Shown piece after piece: positions 1 through 9,800 of a stretch of 64,000 bases of DNA (positions are counted from its first letter, which is position 1; each line of letters opens with the position of its first letter). The translations under genes were made by a program, and so were the position numbers. Source of the stretch: Chelydra serpentina (taxonomy: Eukaryota; Chordata; Testudines; Chelydridae). A model generated the notes under the pieces. The model saw only the letters and a list, made by a program, of their open reading frames with translations. It did no database searches and had not been told where the DNA came from. Where the stretch lies: NCBI GenBank assembly GCA_037349315.1, contig JBAIAC010000054.1, forward strand, positions 3,720,001-3,784,000, in the 5' to 3' direction.

Positions 1-869
1 GTAAATCCTGCTAGCGTGCACTACAGGTTTCCTTGTGAGCTTTTGTATAGTGCTGTTTCAAACACTATATTTAAGTGCGCCAGCAGGGTCTACGTGGAGG
101 TGGAGAGATACTCAAGGTAAAGTTTTTGGCTGGTAAGAAAACGTTTCATACCTTTTTGTTACATTAATCAGAGGATGATGTCAGTGGTTTAAAAGACCAC
201 TTGTAATGGTCTCTTATGTCCATTCTTGAGTGAAACTGAAAGCCAGATATGGGAGCTGCTGGATGCTAAGCACTCCTGAAAATCTGGCCACTTCATTTAG
301 GTGCCTAACTAGGAGCTGAGATGTTATGGAAATCTGGTCCTGATTGTGAGTGCTGAACACTTCTGGAAATTCTGGCCAAGATGTTTATCCCAGCCTAGTG
401 TTGCTACCCTAAAGATCCATCGTATCTGATGGGTGCTGGGGGAAGAACCATGGGTCACTGAAATGGTAACTGGGTAAAAGAACAATCGAGAGTCAGTAGA
501 GCCCCTACATTGCCTTATTTCCATGATCTCTGCTATTTCTGTTGCTTTCTTTTAGTCCATAGTCATATGCCAGCCCTCTTCCTGGTGCTGTGTTTGGCAA
601 AAATTTGACCAGGCCTTTCTCATGTGTGACAGCACACATGGCTGTGTATCCACCCAACTGGTTCATCAGGAAGCTGGTAAGGCCCTCATTCTTTTCTTGT
701 TCTGTTAACTTGGTAGGGGGTCCTTTTGAAATCTCTCCTTTGTCTCCACTCTTATTTTTTCCTGCCAGCAATTCTGAGTCCAGTTCATTTGGACTTTAAA
801 ACTCTATTAGTGCTCTATTAGAAACCACTTACTCTTTAAATTCTGCAGGTTCTGTGCCTTGTGTTTTAC
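1..869. other. Left edge, no gene; one old dispersed repeat
   Basis: I see no exon or intact element here. Short reading frames on both strands overlap and have no recognisable motif. About 242-380 resembles a dispersed reptilian repeat with phrases such as gaaaatctggcc and ttaggtgcctaa; related wording recurs near 9520-9670 and 62215-62300. The family cannot be named from sequence alone. Confidence 0.4.
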
Positions 870-1630
870 AGATTCATAGATTCCAAGGCCAGAAGGGAAT
901 ATTGCGATCCTTAAAACAGACCTCTTGTGTAACTAAGGCCATAGAACTCCCCTGAAATAATTCCCAGAGCGTATCTATTAGAAAAACATCCCATCTTGAT
1001 TTTAGAATCTGCCACAACCCTTGCTAAATTGTTGCCGTGATTAATTACCCTCACTGTTAAGAGTGTACGCCTTCTTTCCAGTCTGAATTTGTCTAGCTTC
1101 AGCTTCCAGCCATTGGATCATGTTACAGCTTTCTCTGCTAGATTGCAGAGCCCATTATTAAATATTTGTTCCCCATATAAGTACTTGCAGCATGTAATCA
1201 AGTCACCTTGAGGCTAAATAGATTGAGCTCCTGGAGTCTATCACGATAAGGCCTGGTGTCTAATCCATTAATGATTCTCATGGCTCTTCTGAACCTTCTC
1301 CAGTTTATCAACGTCCTCCTTGAATTATGAACACCAAAACTAGACACAGGATTCCAGCAGTGGATTCTAGCAGTGCCAAATACAGAGTTAAAATAACCTT
1401 TCTGTTCTTTGAGATTCGCCTGTTTATACATCTAGGGATCACATTAGCCCTTTTGGCCCAAGCTGATTATCCACCATGACCCCAAAATCTTTTTCAGAAT
1501 CACTGCTTTATAGGATAGAGTCCCCTATCCTGTCAGTGTGGTTTACAGTCTTTGTTCCTAGGTGTATACATTTACACTTAGCCATATTAAAATGCATGTT
1601 GTTTGCTTGCATCCAGCTTCCCAAGTGATG
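870..1630 (-). mobile_element. CR1 LINE fragment, 3' end with ORF2 C-terminus
   Basis: A non-LTR retrotransposon remnant on the minus strand. Its 3' tail is at the low-coordinate end (tcatagattccaaggccag), the usual CR1 3' signature. Reading leftwards, 1431-1198 translates to a degraded ORF2 C-terminus: a stretch like INWRRFRRAMRIINGLD, then RDRLQELNLFSL, corresponds to the usual VQRRATKMIRGLE...RLRELGLFSL of CR1 reverse transcriptase. The copy is 5' truncated near 1630 and carries several frame breaks, so it is an old dead copy. The same 3' subfamily appears at 24050 and as the tail of the SINE at 21043. Confidence 0.85.
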
Positions 1631-1721
1631 TTAGAAGAGAAGGATTGCTGGTAATTCTGTCAAATGGAATCCCTGCCTGTTAATCAGATTGCTTGATAAC
1701 TAATAATTATTTACAGATAAA

Positions 1722-2119
1722 TCGGCTTGGAAGAATTAGAGTTTTATCAGAAAATGTTGATAAATGTTGATTTCATTACACACACAGAAACCATTAAAAA
1801 GTATTTCCATCAGAGAGGATTGGAATTTACAGATAGGCAAAATAAGAAAAATGCTGCTTGAGAACTTCTTAGAGTTTGATTTAAGGCTAATATTTTGACA
1901 TATGATGATAACAGTTCATGTTTTAATGGTTATAAAATTCAACTTTTTGAATCTCAATGTTGACTGTCAGTAACTAATTGTCTGACCCCCCTCCCATTGT
2001 TTGATCCCCATAATTTCTCACAACTGTGAAAATTTAAAATGGATAAATTCCAAAAATGCTTAAAAATACCTATATTAGCCATCAAAATTATAAAAATAAA
2101 TCAAATTCTGCCATCCCTA
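1722..2119 (-). mobile_element. Non-autonomous element with terminal inverted repeats, copy 1
   Basis: This 0.4-kb AT-rich unit is an inverted, diverged copy of 32195-32621. Shared landmarks in order are a terminal cggcttgga, aatctcaatgttgactgtcag, ttctcacaactgtgaaaat and a terminal caaattctgcca. The ends are imperfect inverted repeats of the type TAGGCTTGG..GATTTTTAT. It has no coding capacity. A DNA transposon of unknown superfamily is the simplest reading; I could not fix a target-site duplication. Confidence 0.65.
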
Positions 2120-2815
2120 CTGATAGAATACATGAGCTATTCAGCTACTAATTCATTAACAATGACTTAAAATGGTTTCTGATTGAATGGCTCACAAAAC
2201 GCATCCATTCTTTGAGCAAATGAGAATACAGTAGGAATAATATTACAACATTCTGCATCAGTATCCATTCAGTCATTCAGTGTAATTAGAATAACCCTGC
2301 TGATGTTTTTTTAACTTTTCTCGTCTCTGGCACCTTTCATTTGGGGGTCTTGAGCAGCTGGGAAGCCAGTGCCTTGCATCTTGAAGGGCACTGTCCCGTG
2401 GAATGCATTGCTGTACTCCCCATTTTGGAAGCATAGGGTTGAAGTGGCAAAGTCTGCATTATCATGGAAAGTACTCAGCAGGTGAAATAAAGGTGCTAAG
2501 AACCTCTTCCACTACATGGAATTCAGGTACCCTTGAGGAAATCCGATTTACCCTATAAATGCAAACCTCTGTTGCAAGAAATATATGCAAGTCCCTAATG
2601 TAGGGAAGTAGGAAGTACACCCACCAATTATTCAAATTACTTCCCCTGACAAGCTCGCCACACCGTTGTCTTGTCTCAGTTAATCCCCAGACAAGTCATA
2701 GTTTCTTCTAGTGTCTCCAAATACATGTTGAACATAACTCTGTGAGATGTCACATGATGCTCATCTGCCCAGAAGACTATCCTCTGAAACCACTCAGAAA
2801 GGAAGAAGCAGAGTT
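2120..2815. other. No gene recognised
   Basis: Single-copy-looking sequence. No repeat signature or open frame of note is visible. Confidence 0.4.
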
Positions 2816-2902
2816 ACCAAAGCAACTTCTGAAGAAGTGGGTTTTTTAGCTTATGCCCAGATACATCCGTTAGTCTATAATGTGCCACCAAAACAACTTC
2901 TG
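2816..2902 (+). mobile_element. Short retroposon-like repeat with 16-bp target duplication
   Basis: A 55-bp insert (2832-2886) contains aagaagtggg, gcttatgccca and gttagtctataa, the core of the same dispersed repeat found at 22073 and 53365. It lies between direct repeats accaaagcaacttctg (2816-2831) and accaaaacaacttctg (2887-2902), 15 of 16 identical. The internal cccacgaaa of other copies is missing here. Long, imperfectly ageing duplications point to LINE-mediated insertion rather than DNA transposition. It has no coding capacity. Confidence 0.65.
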
Positions 2903-3490
2903 TCGTCCTTTGGTAGATTTTGCGGCTGCGTCAGCAACAGCTCATGTTAAACAGCCTCAAAGGCAGGTGATAAACCTAGTGAATTCAGCATGAACTCATC
3001 AGACAGGGAAGACAGACAGGCTCCATGCTATTCTAAGGCCTAAAACCAGATTGGTAGGAAAATAGGCAGCATATAGATTAAGTTTTAGTTGTTCTGACAT
3101 GACCTTCACAATGTCCTATGCTCAAAAGCAAAGGGTTGAGCCCGGCAGTAATTGGCAAGGCCATTATTGGTCAGTAATGACTTCTGGAGCAAAGGCCTTA
3201 CGGTGCCTTGTTTTAAAGGTGAAGTGTGACTTGCCCCCCTCTGTGGCACTATTAGGGACATTATTTGAGATATATTTTAAAGCTACATCAAGGGTAACTA
3301 GACCAGATGGATATTCCAGACTGTCCACATCAGGCTTTGCGCTTTTGGTTTTTTCCAGAATGAATTATTGTATTTCTTGGCTTTGTTGTTCTAGGTGGTG
3401 CTGCCAGCCTAGTTTATTATTAAGGTTGCCATATACCTTATAAGTTCCTGTTTCAGTTGCTTATAATTTTGCCAAACTTTAACCCATATG
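2903..3490. other. No gene recognised
   Basis: A 114-codon frame at 3099-3443 has no family resemblance and no splice context. I treat it as chance. Confidence 0.35.
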
Positions 3491-3605
3491 GGCTGAAATT
3501 TTCCATGCTGGATGTCTAAGTAAGCCCATTTAGTTATTTATTTATTGGGTGGAAAATGTGCAGCCAAAATGGTTCAGCTATTACAGACAATGCGGTTAGG
3601 GAAAT
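3491..3605 (+). repeat. Dispersed repeat (aaattttccatgctgg type), partial
   Basis: Contains gctgaaattttccatgctgg followed by aaaatggttcagct. The same phrases recur at 41755-42060 (aaattttccaagccag) and 62949-63075 (caaaaatggttcagctg). It is a degraded member of an unnamed reptilian dispersed repeat. Confidence 0.5.
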
Positions 3606-3649
3606 ATACATTGTTTTGTCTGTGTTCTGGCGACCTTTTCTCTGAAAAG

Positions 3650-4060
3650 CTCTAGCCCAGTGGCTCTCAACTTTTCCAGACTACTGTACCCCTTTCAGGA
3701 GTCTGATTGGTCTCGTGTACCCTCAAGTTACACTCACTTAAAAACTACAATCAGACACAAAAATACAAAAGTGTTACTGCATGCTGTTGTTGAAAAATTG
3801 CTGGCTTTCTCACTTTTACCATATAATTATAAAATAAATCAACTGGAATATAAGTATTGTACTTACATTTCAGTGTATAGTCTATACAGCCGTACAAACA
3901 AGTCGTCTATATGAAATTTTAGTTTGTACTGACTTCACTAGTGCTTTTTATGTAGCCTGTTGTAAAACAAGGCAAACATCTAGATGAGCTGATGCATCCC
4001 CTGGAAGACCTCTGCGTAGCCCCTGGATACGTGTACCCCTGGTTGAGAACCGCTCTCGCC
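3650..4060 (+). mobile_element. hAT-type non-autonomous transposon with 8-bp target duplication
   Basis: The left end cagtggctctcaact and the right end ggttgagaaccg are the terminal inverted repeats typical of Charlie-like hAT elements (consensus CAGTGGTTCTCAACC). The element body is 3658-4052. The flanking 8-mers ctctagcc (3650-3657) and ctctcgcc (4053-4060) match at 7 of 8 positions, as expected for a hAT insertion. There is no transposase; the interior is AT-rich. The right terminus seems to have lost about three bases (act) of the usual ..ccactg end. Confidence 0.8.
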
Positions 4061-4199
4061 TACCATGTTTTGAGTAGGGACTTGGCATTTTGTCAGGGAT
4101 GTGCCTTTTGTCATCCCCTTGAAAATCTGCTCAGATTTGGCCAAGCTATATATAAGCCTTTGGAAAAAAAATTACAGCTCCCACATGTTCAGTATAGAT

Positions 4200-5370
4200 T
4201 TAGTTGAACAGGTAATTTCCTGAAGAGTCTGTCCTTATTGTTCTGTCCTAGTCTATGTAGGTTTTTATAATGTGTTCATCATCATAGTATCTGAATGCCT
4301 TCCAGCAGCGCATTAAGCAGTGTGACTATACATCTGTCATATGTTTGTTCTCTCATTCTCTTCCCAGATGAGGAAGTGTGTACAGTGGAGTGTCTTGTTT
4401 TGGTACTGTGTCTCTTTCTAATAGAAATACACTATTGCTAGAACTTCTTGATCTGTGGTTGTACTTGAATTCTGGGACTGCAGGTGAGCTGTTGGTTGGT
4501 GGGTAATAGGCAGAGCAAATCCATGCTGTTTGAGAAGCTTTCCCAATTGTGCATGATCTTTTCAGGGACGTAGGCATTCAGGGTTCATGAAATGGCTTGC
4601 TACCCTAGATAACTCGGTGAGGCGGGATTTGGCAGTCTCAGTGGAGGCTGAGAGGAAGGTTCTCTTGGCCTGTAATGCAGCCTCAGCATAGGCTTTGGGG
4701 AATTTTTTTGATCTTGTCTAAATCAGACTTGGTTTTCTACCATCGGTGCTTGAATTTCTGTCTTTCTTTCTTCATCTGTTGCAAGGTGTCAGAAAACCAA
4801 GGAGCTCTGGGTGGGTGATGGGGAGGAACAGGCTGTCTGGGGGCCAGCATGTCAGTGGCCAAGGCCAGTGTAGGATGGTGGGCAGGATGGTGGTGTCCTT
4901 TAGCAGGGTTTGGAATTTATTGGAGTCCATGAGTCTTCGTGGTCAAAGCAGGTTTATTGGTCTTGTTGCCTGGGCACTGGAAGGGCTCTGACCGCTGCCT
5001 TTTAACGAGGTGATGGTCTGTCCAAGATAGTGACTGGGTTGTGATTAGAGTCTTGCGCGGATACATCTGAGCCGCAATCCGCAAAAATGATCCGTGGATA
5101 TCCGCATCTGCGGATGTAAAGCGGATATCCACGGATTTGCAGGGCTCTGTTTGTGATTTCCTTTATCTTGACATCTAGGCCGACAATCAGGTCCAGGGTT
5201 TGACGGGCTGTGTGGGTTGGACCAGAGGTGGCTTGCGAAAATCCTAGGGAGGCAAGTCCTGAGATGAATTTTTGAGCTTGTGCATCTTCACCCTTGTTGA
5301 TGTGTGTTGAAATCTCCTAGGACAAGAAGTCTGGGATATTTCACCATCATCGTTGACAAGGTGTCAGTTA
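4200..5370 (-). pseudogene. L2-clade LINE ORF2 remnant (endonuclease and downstream part)
   Basis: Read on the minus strand from about 5370 down, this is a decayed non-LTR retrotransposon ORF2. The endonuclease shows LLVLGDFNTHI and then GPTHTARQTLDLIV, the conserved block of L2/Maui-type apurinic endonucleases, followed by TDHHLVK and an APWFSDTLQQMKKE-like linker. Further down SCTIGKASQTAW..SAYYPP continues the region before the RT. Stops and shifts make it non-functional. The same element resumes at 6145; a solo LTR (5376-6139) and a small hAT MITE (5047-5150) have inserted into it. L2 is favoured over CR1 because of the GPTH..TLDL phrase. No RT core is seen here. Confidence 0.75.
5039..5158. 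mobile_element. Palindromic hAT-like MITE with perfect 8-bp target duplication
   Basis: A 104-bp element (5047-5150) bounded by agagtcttgc and gcagggctct inverted ends. It is flanked by identical 8-mers ttgtgatt at 5039-5046 and 5151-5158, the duplication length used by hAT transposases. Inside, a perfect 16-bp inverted repeat (atccgtggatatccgc at 5090-5105, complement at 5121-5136) can form a hairpin with a 15-nt loop. It interrupts the L2 ORF2 remnant and is therefore younger than it. Confidence 0.8.
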
Positions 5371-6144
5371 GCTCCTGTCATGGATCCATGGGATCAGTGC
5401 TATGGCCCTGGCTTTGGAAGGGTCTCAAGGAGACACCCCTTCAGGGTGCCAGACCCCCTAAGGGTCTCGCTCCTCCTTCAGGGTAAGCCGCGCTGCTTCA
5501 GTGCCTCCTTAGACTGGACTTCTGGGCCTGCAGCACCCCTGTTTCAGCGAGTCCAACTGAGACAGGCTGCTGATGGAGACTTCTACGCTCCTCTGGGGTT
5601 AATGCACCTCGCCCAGCATTTGCAGCGATACTCAGACAGCATTGTCAACATAGTAGGAGCCCTTAGGGTAGTCTAGGTTAAAGCATCATCCATTCTGGTT
5701 AACCCAGAGCCCAGCCAAGCTGTAGTGAACCCTATTGCTCAAGCTCTGTCTCCATTTGACCTTCTGGGTCGGTTCCCAGGTGAGAGCCCCAAGTCCTGCC
5801 AGCCCCCAGTTCTTATCCCCCACCTCACACTTACCCAGTCCTTTGATCTCGAGCTGGGGGATTGTTGTTCAATTTCCCTAAGGAGAAGCGGGGAAATCCA
5901 TATCCCTCTGGGTTGTTTGTTGCTAGGTGCCAATATCCTGGTGATTTGGATTCGCCGTTGTCTTCTCTGCTGCTCCACTGTTATGGATACTAAGGCCCAG
6001 ACAGCTAGATGACACCAACACCTATGTCTCTCAGCCTGCCCAGAGAGCAAACAGTCCACTTCCACTCACTGGATAACAATGCAACACATAGGGGAAACCG
6101 AGGCACAAAGATATTGCTAAATATTCCCACTTTGTCACAGCTCC
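5371..6144. mobile_element. Solo LTR with 5-bp target duplication
   Basis: A 764-bp unit from 5376 (TGTCATGG) to 6139 (TTGTCACA) begins with TG and ends with CA, as retroviral and gypsy-type LTRs do. The 5-mers gctcc at 5371-5375 and 6140-6144 are identical. Removing the unit rejoins the minus-strand L2 ORF2. No internal gag, pol or env region accompanies it, so it is a solo LTR left by recombination between two LTRs. ORFs of 95-108 codons inside it look like chance. Family is not assigned: endogenous retrovirus and Gypsy both fit a 5-bp duplication. Confidence 0.75.
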
Positions 6145-7095
6145 TATGTGAATCCTTTTGTCTTTGACACTCTCTAAATCAGCGTAAAATCTGTTAGCTT
6201 TTGGCTCTGGCTTTTACATTCAGAGGAAATTGTTTTACCTGAGGCACCTCTCTTCAGTTTGATGTTTGAAGAGAAGATGAATGCAGTTCCTCCTGCCTGC
6301 TTGCCCTGTCTAGGTCTGCAATGTACCAAGTATCCTGGGGGGACAAGGTGCGTGAGCACAGAATGTATGGTGTCATCCAGCCAGGTCTCAGCAAAGCAGG
6401 CTGTATTGAGTGCTTCATCACTAATGGGGTCGTGTGTTGTTTGTTAGTGACAGAACTTGCATTGATCAGCATAAACTTCCGTTTATGATGCTTTGTGCTG
6501 TCTGTTTCTGGGCCCTGCCTGGATAGTGCTTCTGTGCAGTGTTTAGGTCCTACGTGTCTGGAATCTGGTTTCTTTATGGGCCTGTGTTTCTCTGTGTTTA
6601 TGTCTGTGTTTCTCTTCCTCCCAATTTGAACTGCTAGGTGGTGATGTAGATGGTGCCATGGGAGGAATGGTTTTCTGGTTCCCCAGGTGCCATAGGAAAG
6701 GCAGATCAGTTGAGTATCTTTTGGGGCTGAAACCTGGCTGAGTCCTGGAAATGGGCGGAGCCGGAGCAGAGTGTTGCTGGAGTAGTGATGGGTGTGCTGG
6801 GAGCTTGGTGGCATAACAGCAATGGAGATGGTAAGAACAATAGGCAGGGATGAGCTCGGCAAGAGGAAGTGTCTGGCATCACGCGTCCATTTCCTTGAAA
6901 TAAGCTGCCTGAATTGCCATGATGCTCCGGTTGCTCTTACCTGCTTTGGGAAGAAGGTGGCGACCTGATGGGAAGAGAGGTAGCACTCACGCTTCAGTTG
7001 TGGTTGGGTTAGAAATGAAAAGCGGCCCTGTGACCAGCAGGGCCAGTGAAGGCTGGAGGAGCAGGACTGGGGCTTGGGGCTTCTTCCTTGCAAGA
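6145..7095 (-). pseudogene. L2-clade LINE remnant, ORF2 start and upstream part
   Basis: The continuation of the 4200-5370 L2 beyond the LTR. A long minus-strand open frame (7093-6254, 279 codons) ends in a stretch FMLINASSVTNKQHTTPLVM, which matches the L2 endonuclease opening (INARSxxNK), then a degraded TW..PPGY-like segment. The N-terminal two thirds, rich in S, H, P and R, resembles no enzyme and may be the linker or ORF1-side sequence of the LINE. Although open, the frame is best read as part of the dead L2 and not as a host gene: it runs directly into the interrupted endonuclease. Confidence 0.65.
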
Positions 7096-7099
7096 GAAA

Positions 7100-7640
7100 A
7101 GTGCCCTCTAGTTCCTGGGCTGAGAGAGGGACTGGGAGAGGAGTCGCAATCTCCCTTTCACCTTCTGGGCTTGCTCCAGCCCTAGGCCGAGCAGGACTCT
7201 TCCTACAGTTGCTGCTCTGGCTGTGCCAGCTTTGGGTCCAGGAACTGAACTGAGAGCAGGGAGCAATCTCTCCTGTGTTCTGACTGCCCCTCCTGCTGGC
7301 ACCCGGGTCGTGTGGGAGAGGAAGCTGGCTGAATCAAATGCAGAGGGGACAAGAGATGCAACTGCAGGGCCAGGGGGAGTAGATTGAGACAAGAAGGTGC
7401 AGAGCGGGGAGATACTGAGATTAGACTAGGAGCTGGAGGAGGGAGACTGGGACTGGGGAATGTAGGTCTGGGGTGTGCACCTGGAGGCAGAGGGACAAAG
7501 TGGACGAGGAGCTTGGAGGAGGGAGACTGGGGCTGGGATGAGAAAGATGGAGACTGGGCCAAGTAAGGAGAATGGGACTGGGATGAGGAGCCAGGGATAG
7601 GGAAGAGACAGGACTGACAGGGACAGGTTGGAGGGGCAGG
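7100..7640. repeat. Purine-rich imperfect repeat tract
   Basis: The plus strand is dominated by G and A with irregular units such as gggactgggatgagga and ggaggagggagactgg. Overlapping minus-strand frames rich in P, S and L are a direct effect of this composition. It adjoins the 5' side of the L2 and may be LINE 5' untranslated sequence or a separate element. Confidence 0.45.
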
Positions 7641-8140
7641 TTAAAAGGGGTCAAGTTTGTGGGAAGAACAGGAAGATGTGTCTGTGCCCACTAGAGCACA
7701 TTTCCCTCCAGAGCCTGGAATGGAACCCAGGGTTCCTGAATCTCCCCATTCCTCTTCTGTCAGCAGATATCTGTGAAACCCTCTGGCAGAGTGAGCCCCC
7801 TCTAGTGCTGGTCCACACCAAGGATCACAATCTACTGCATCTATCAGTTTTTCTCTTTGCTCAAGTGACGGAGTGCTGTGCCCTGGATGTAAAGATTCCA
7901 ACCCTGCGGATGTGTCACTATGATGCCACATGATGGTATGTGTGTTTTTTTAGGTTGCTTTAAAAAAAAAATCTCACACACAAAACTGTGTTAAAAGAAC
8001 GTTAAGGTTACAAAGGCAAACACTCAAAAGTTATGAAATGCTAGTATTAGGGTTGCCCATGAAACCTTAATTCAGTCCCCCTGTGTGTATGCATTATAAT
8101 AGTGTTTAATTATGTGATCACACGCTATTTTTTCCACAGG
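7641..8140. other. No gene recognised
   Basis: Unassigned sequence between the purine-rich tract and the CR1. Open frames on opposite strands at 7628-7933 overlap and lack motifs. Confidence 0.35.
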
Positions 8141-8144
8141 ACTC

Positions 8145-9262
8145 CAGTGTCCTTCAGTGCAGAGGATGGACCTCTGCAAGTTAAAGTAGTATGGGCTGGA
8201 TGAATGTACTATAAGGTGGATAGAAAGCTGGCTTGATCATCGGGCTCAACGGGTAGTGACCAATGGCTCCATGTCTAGTTGGCAGCCGGTATCAAGCGGA
8301 GTGCCCCAAGGGTCGGTCCTGGGGCTGGTTTTGTTCAATATTTTCATTAATTATCTGGAGGATGGTGTGGATTGCACCCTCAGCAAGTTTGCAGATGACA
8401 CTAAGCTGGGAGGAGTGGTAAATACGCTGGAAGGTAGGGATAGGATACAGAAGGACCTAGACAAATTAGAGGATTGGGCCAAAAGAAATCCGGTGAGGTT
8501 CAACGAGGACAAGTGCAGAGTCAGTCCATGCACTGATAGAAACTAGGGACCGAGCGGCTAGTCAGCAGTTCTGCAGAAAAGGACCTAGGGGTTACAGTGG
8601 GCGAGAAGCTGGATATGAGTCAACAGCATGCCCTTGTTACCAAGAAGGCAAACAGCATTTTGGGCTGTATAAGTAGGGGCATTTCCAGCAGATCGAGGGA
8701 TGTGATCATTCCCCTCTCTTCGGCATTGGTGAGTCCTCATCTGAAGTACTGTGTCCAGTTTTGGGCCCCACACTACAAGAAGGATGTGGAAAAACGGGGA
8801 AGAGTCCAGTGGAGGGCAACAAAAATGATTAGAGGGCTGGAGCACATGACTTATGAGGCGAGGCTGAGGGAACTGGGATTGTTTAGCCTGCAGAAGAGAA
8901 GAATGAGGGGGGATTTGTGAGCTGCTTTCAACTACCTGAAAGGGGGTTCTAAAGAGGATGGATCTAGACTGTTCTCAGTGGTAGAAGATGACAGAACAAG
9001 GAGTAATGGTCTCATGTTGCAGTGGGGGAGGTTTAGGTTGGATATTAGGAAAACCTTTTTCACTAGGAGGGTGGTGAAGCACTGGAATGGGTTCCCTAGG
9101 GAGGTGGTGGAATCTCCTTCCTTAGAGGTTTTTAAGGTCAGGCTTGACAGAGCCCTGGCTGGGATGATTTCGTTGGGGTTGGTCCTGCTTTGAGCAGGGG
9201 GTTGGACTAGATGACCTCCTGAGGTCTCTTCTAACCCTGATATTCTATGATTCTATGACCTG
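8145..9262 (+). mobile_element. CR1 LINE, 5'-truncated, RT C-terminal half to 3' end
   Basis: A CR1 copy on the plus strand. ORF2 is readable in pieces: 8256-8546 carries [10 protein letters not shown], then the catalytic FADDTKLGG box; 8597-8920 carries CVQFWAPHYKKDVEK and MIRGLEHMTYEARLRELGLFSL; 8978-9193 carries the thumb-like [21 protein letters not shown] end. Frame changes near 8530-8600 and 8920-8980 separate the pieces, so it is dead despite the intact FADD. The 3' end has the CR1 hallmark ggttggactagatgacctcc and terminal attctatga repeats up to 9262. The 5' end is lost near 8145. Confidence 0.92.
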
Positions 9263-9384
9263 ATTTAGGGATGAGACAGTGTTTTATGGTGAAGGAGACT
9301 TATCTGTAGGACCTCATATGACCTGCCTCATATATGTTGTAGAAGTTGGAAGGTATGTAGTGAATGAGGCCAGGGATTTCAGGA

Positions 9385-9800
9385 AGAGAAAGCATGGTCC
9401 CACGGTTAGTGCTGTAGGGAACTGGATTCTATCTCTACCTCTGCTACAGAATTCCGTTGTGGTGCTGGGCAGGTCACTTAAGCCAGACTTTTCACAGGTG
9501 GTCTTTAATAGTGTGTTCCTCATTTTTTGGGTGTCCAGCTCAGGACCCTGGGTTCTGATATGCAGAGGTGCTGAGCATTCAGAGCTGCAACTAAAGTCAC
9601 CATGAATTGTGCTTTGAATATATAAAGACTCTAAAAATCACATCCTAGGTGTCTCAATTTAGGTACCCAAAATTGGTGGAATCTTTTGATCTTAATCTAT
9701 CTCTATGTGCTGTAAAATGGGGATGATAATTCCTCATCTCCCAGGGGTGTTGTGAAAACTAGCTAATGTTTGTGAAGTACTTGGTATTGTGATGAGTGCC
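9385..9800 (+). mobile_element. MIR-like SINE, interrupted
   Basis: The phrases ctgggcaggtcacttaa (about 9463), ctgtaaaatggggatgat (about 9709) and cccaggggtgttgtgaaa belong to the MIR core and L2-type tail. Between them (about 9486-9690) lies another dispersed repeat with gtgctgagcattcagagc and ctcaatttaggtacc, related to 242-380. Old and strongly diverged. Confidence 0.6.

Noticed and set aside
6254..7093. 279-codon minus-strand frame as a host gene
   Set aside because: Its C-terminus is the L2 endonuclease opening and it runs directly into the interrupted L2 ORF2.
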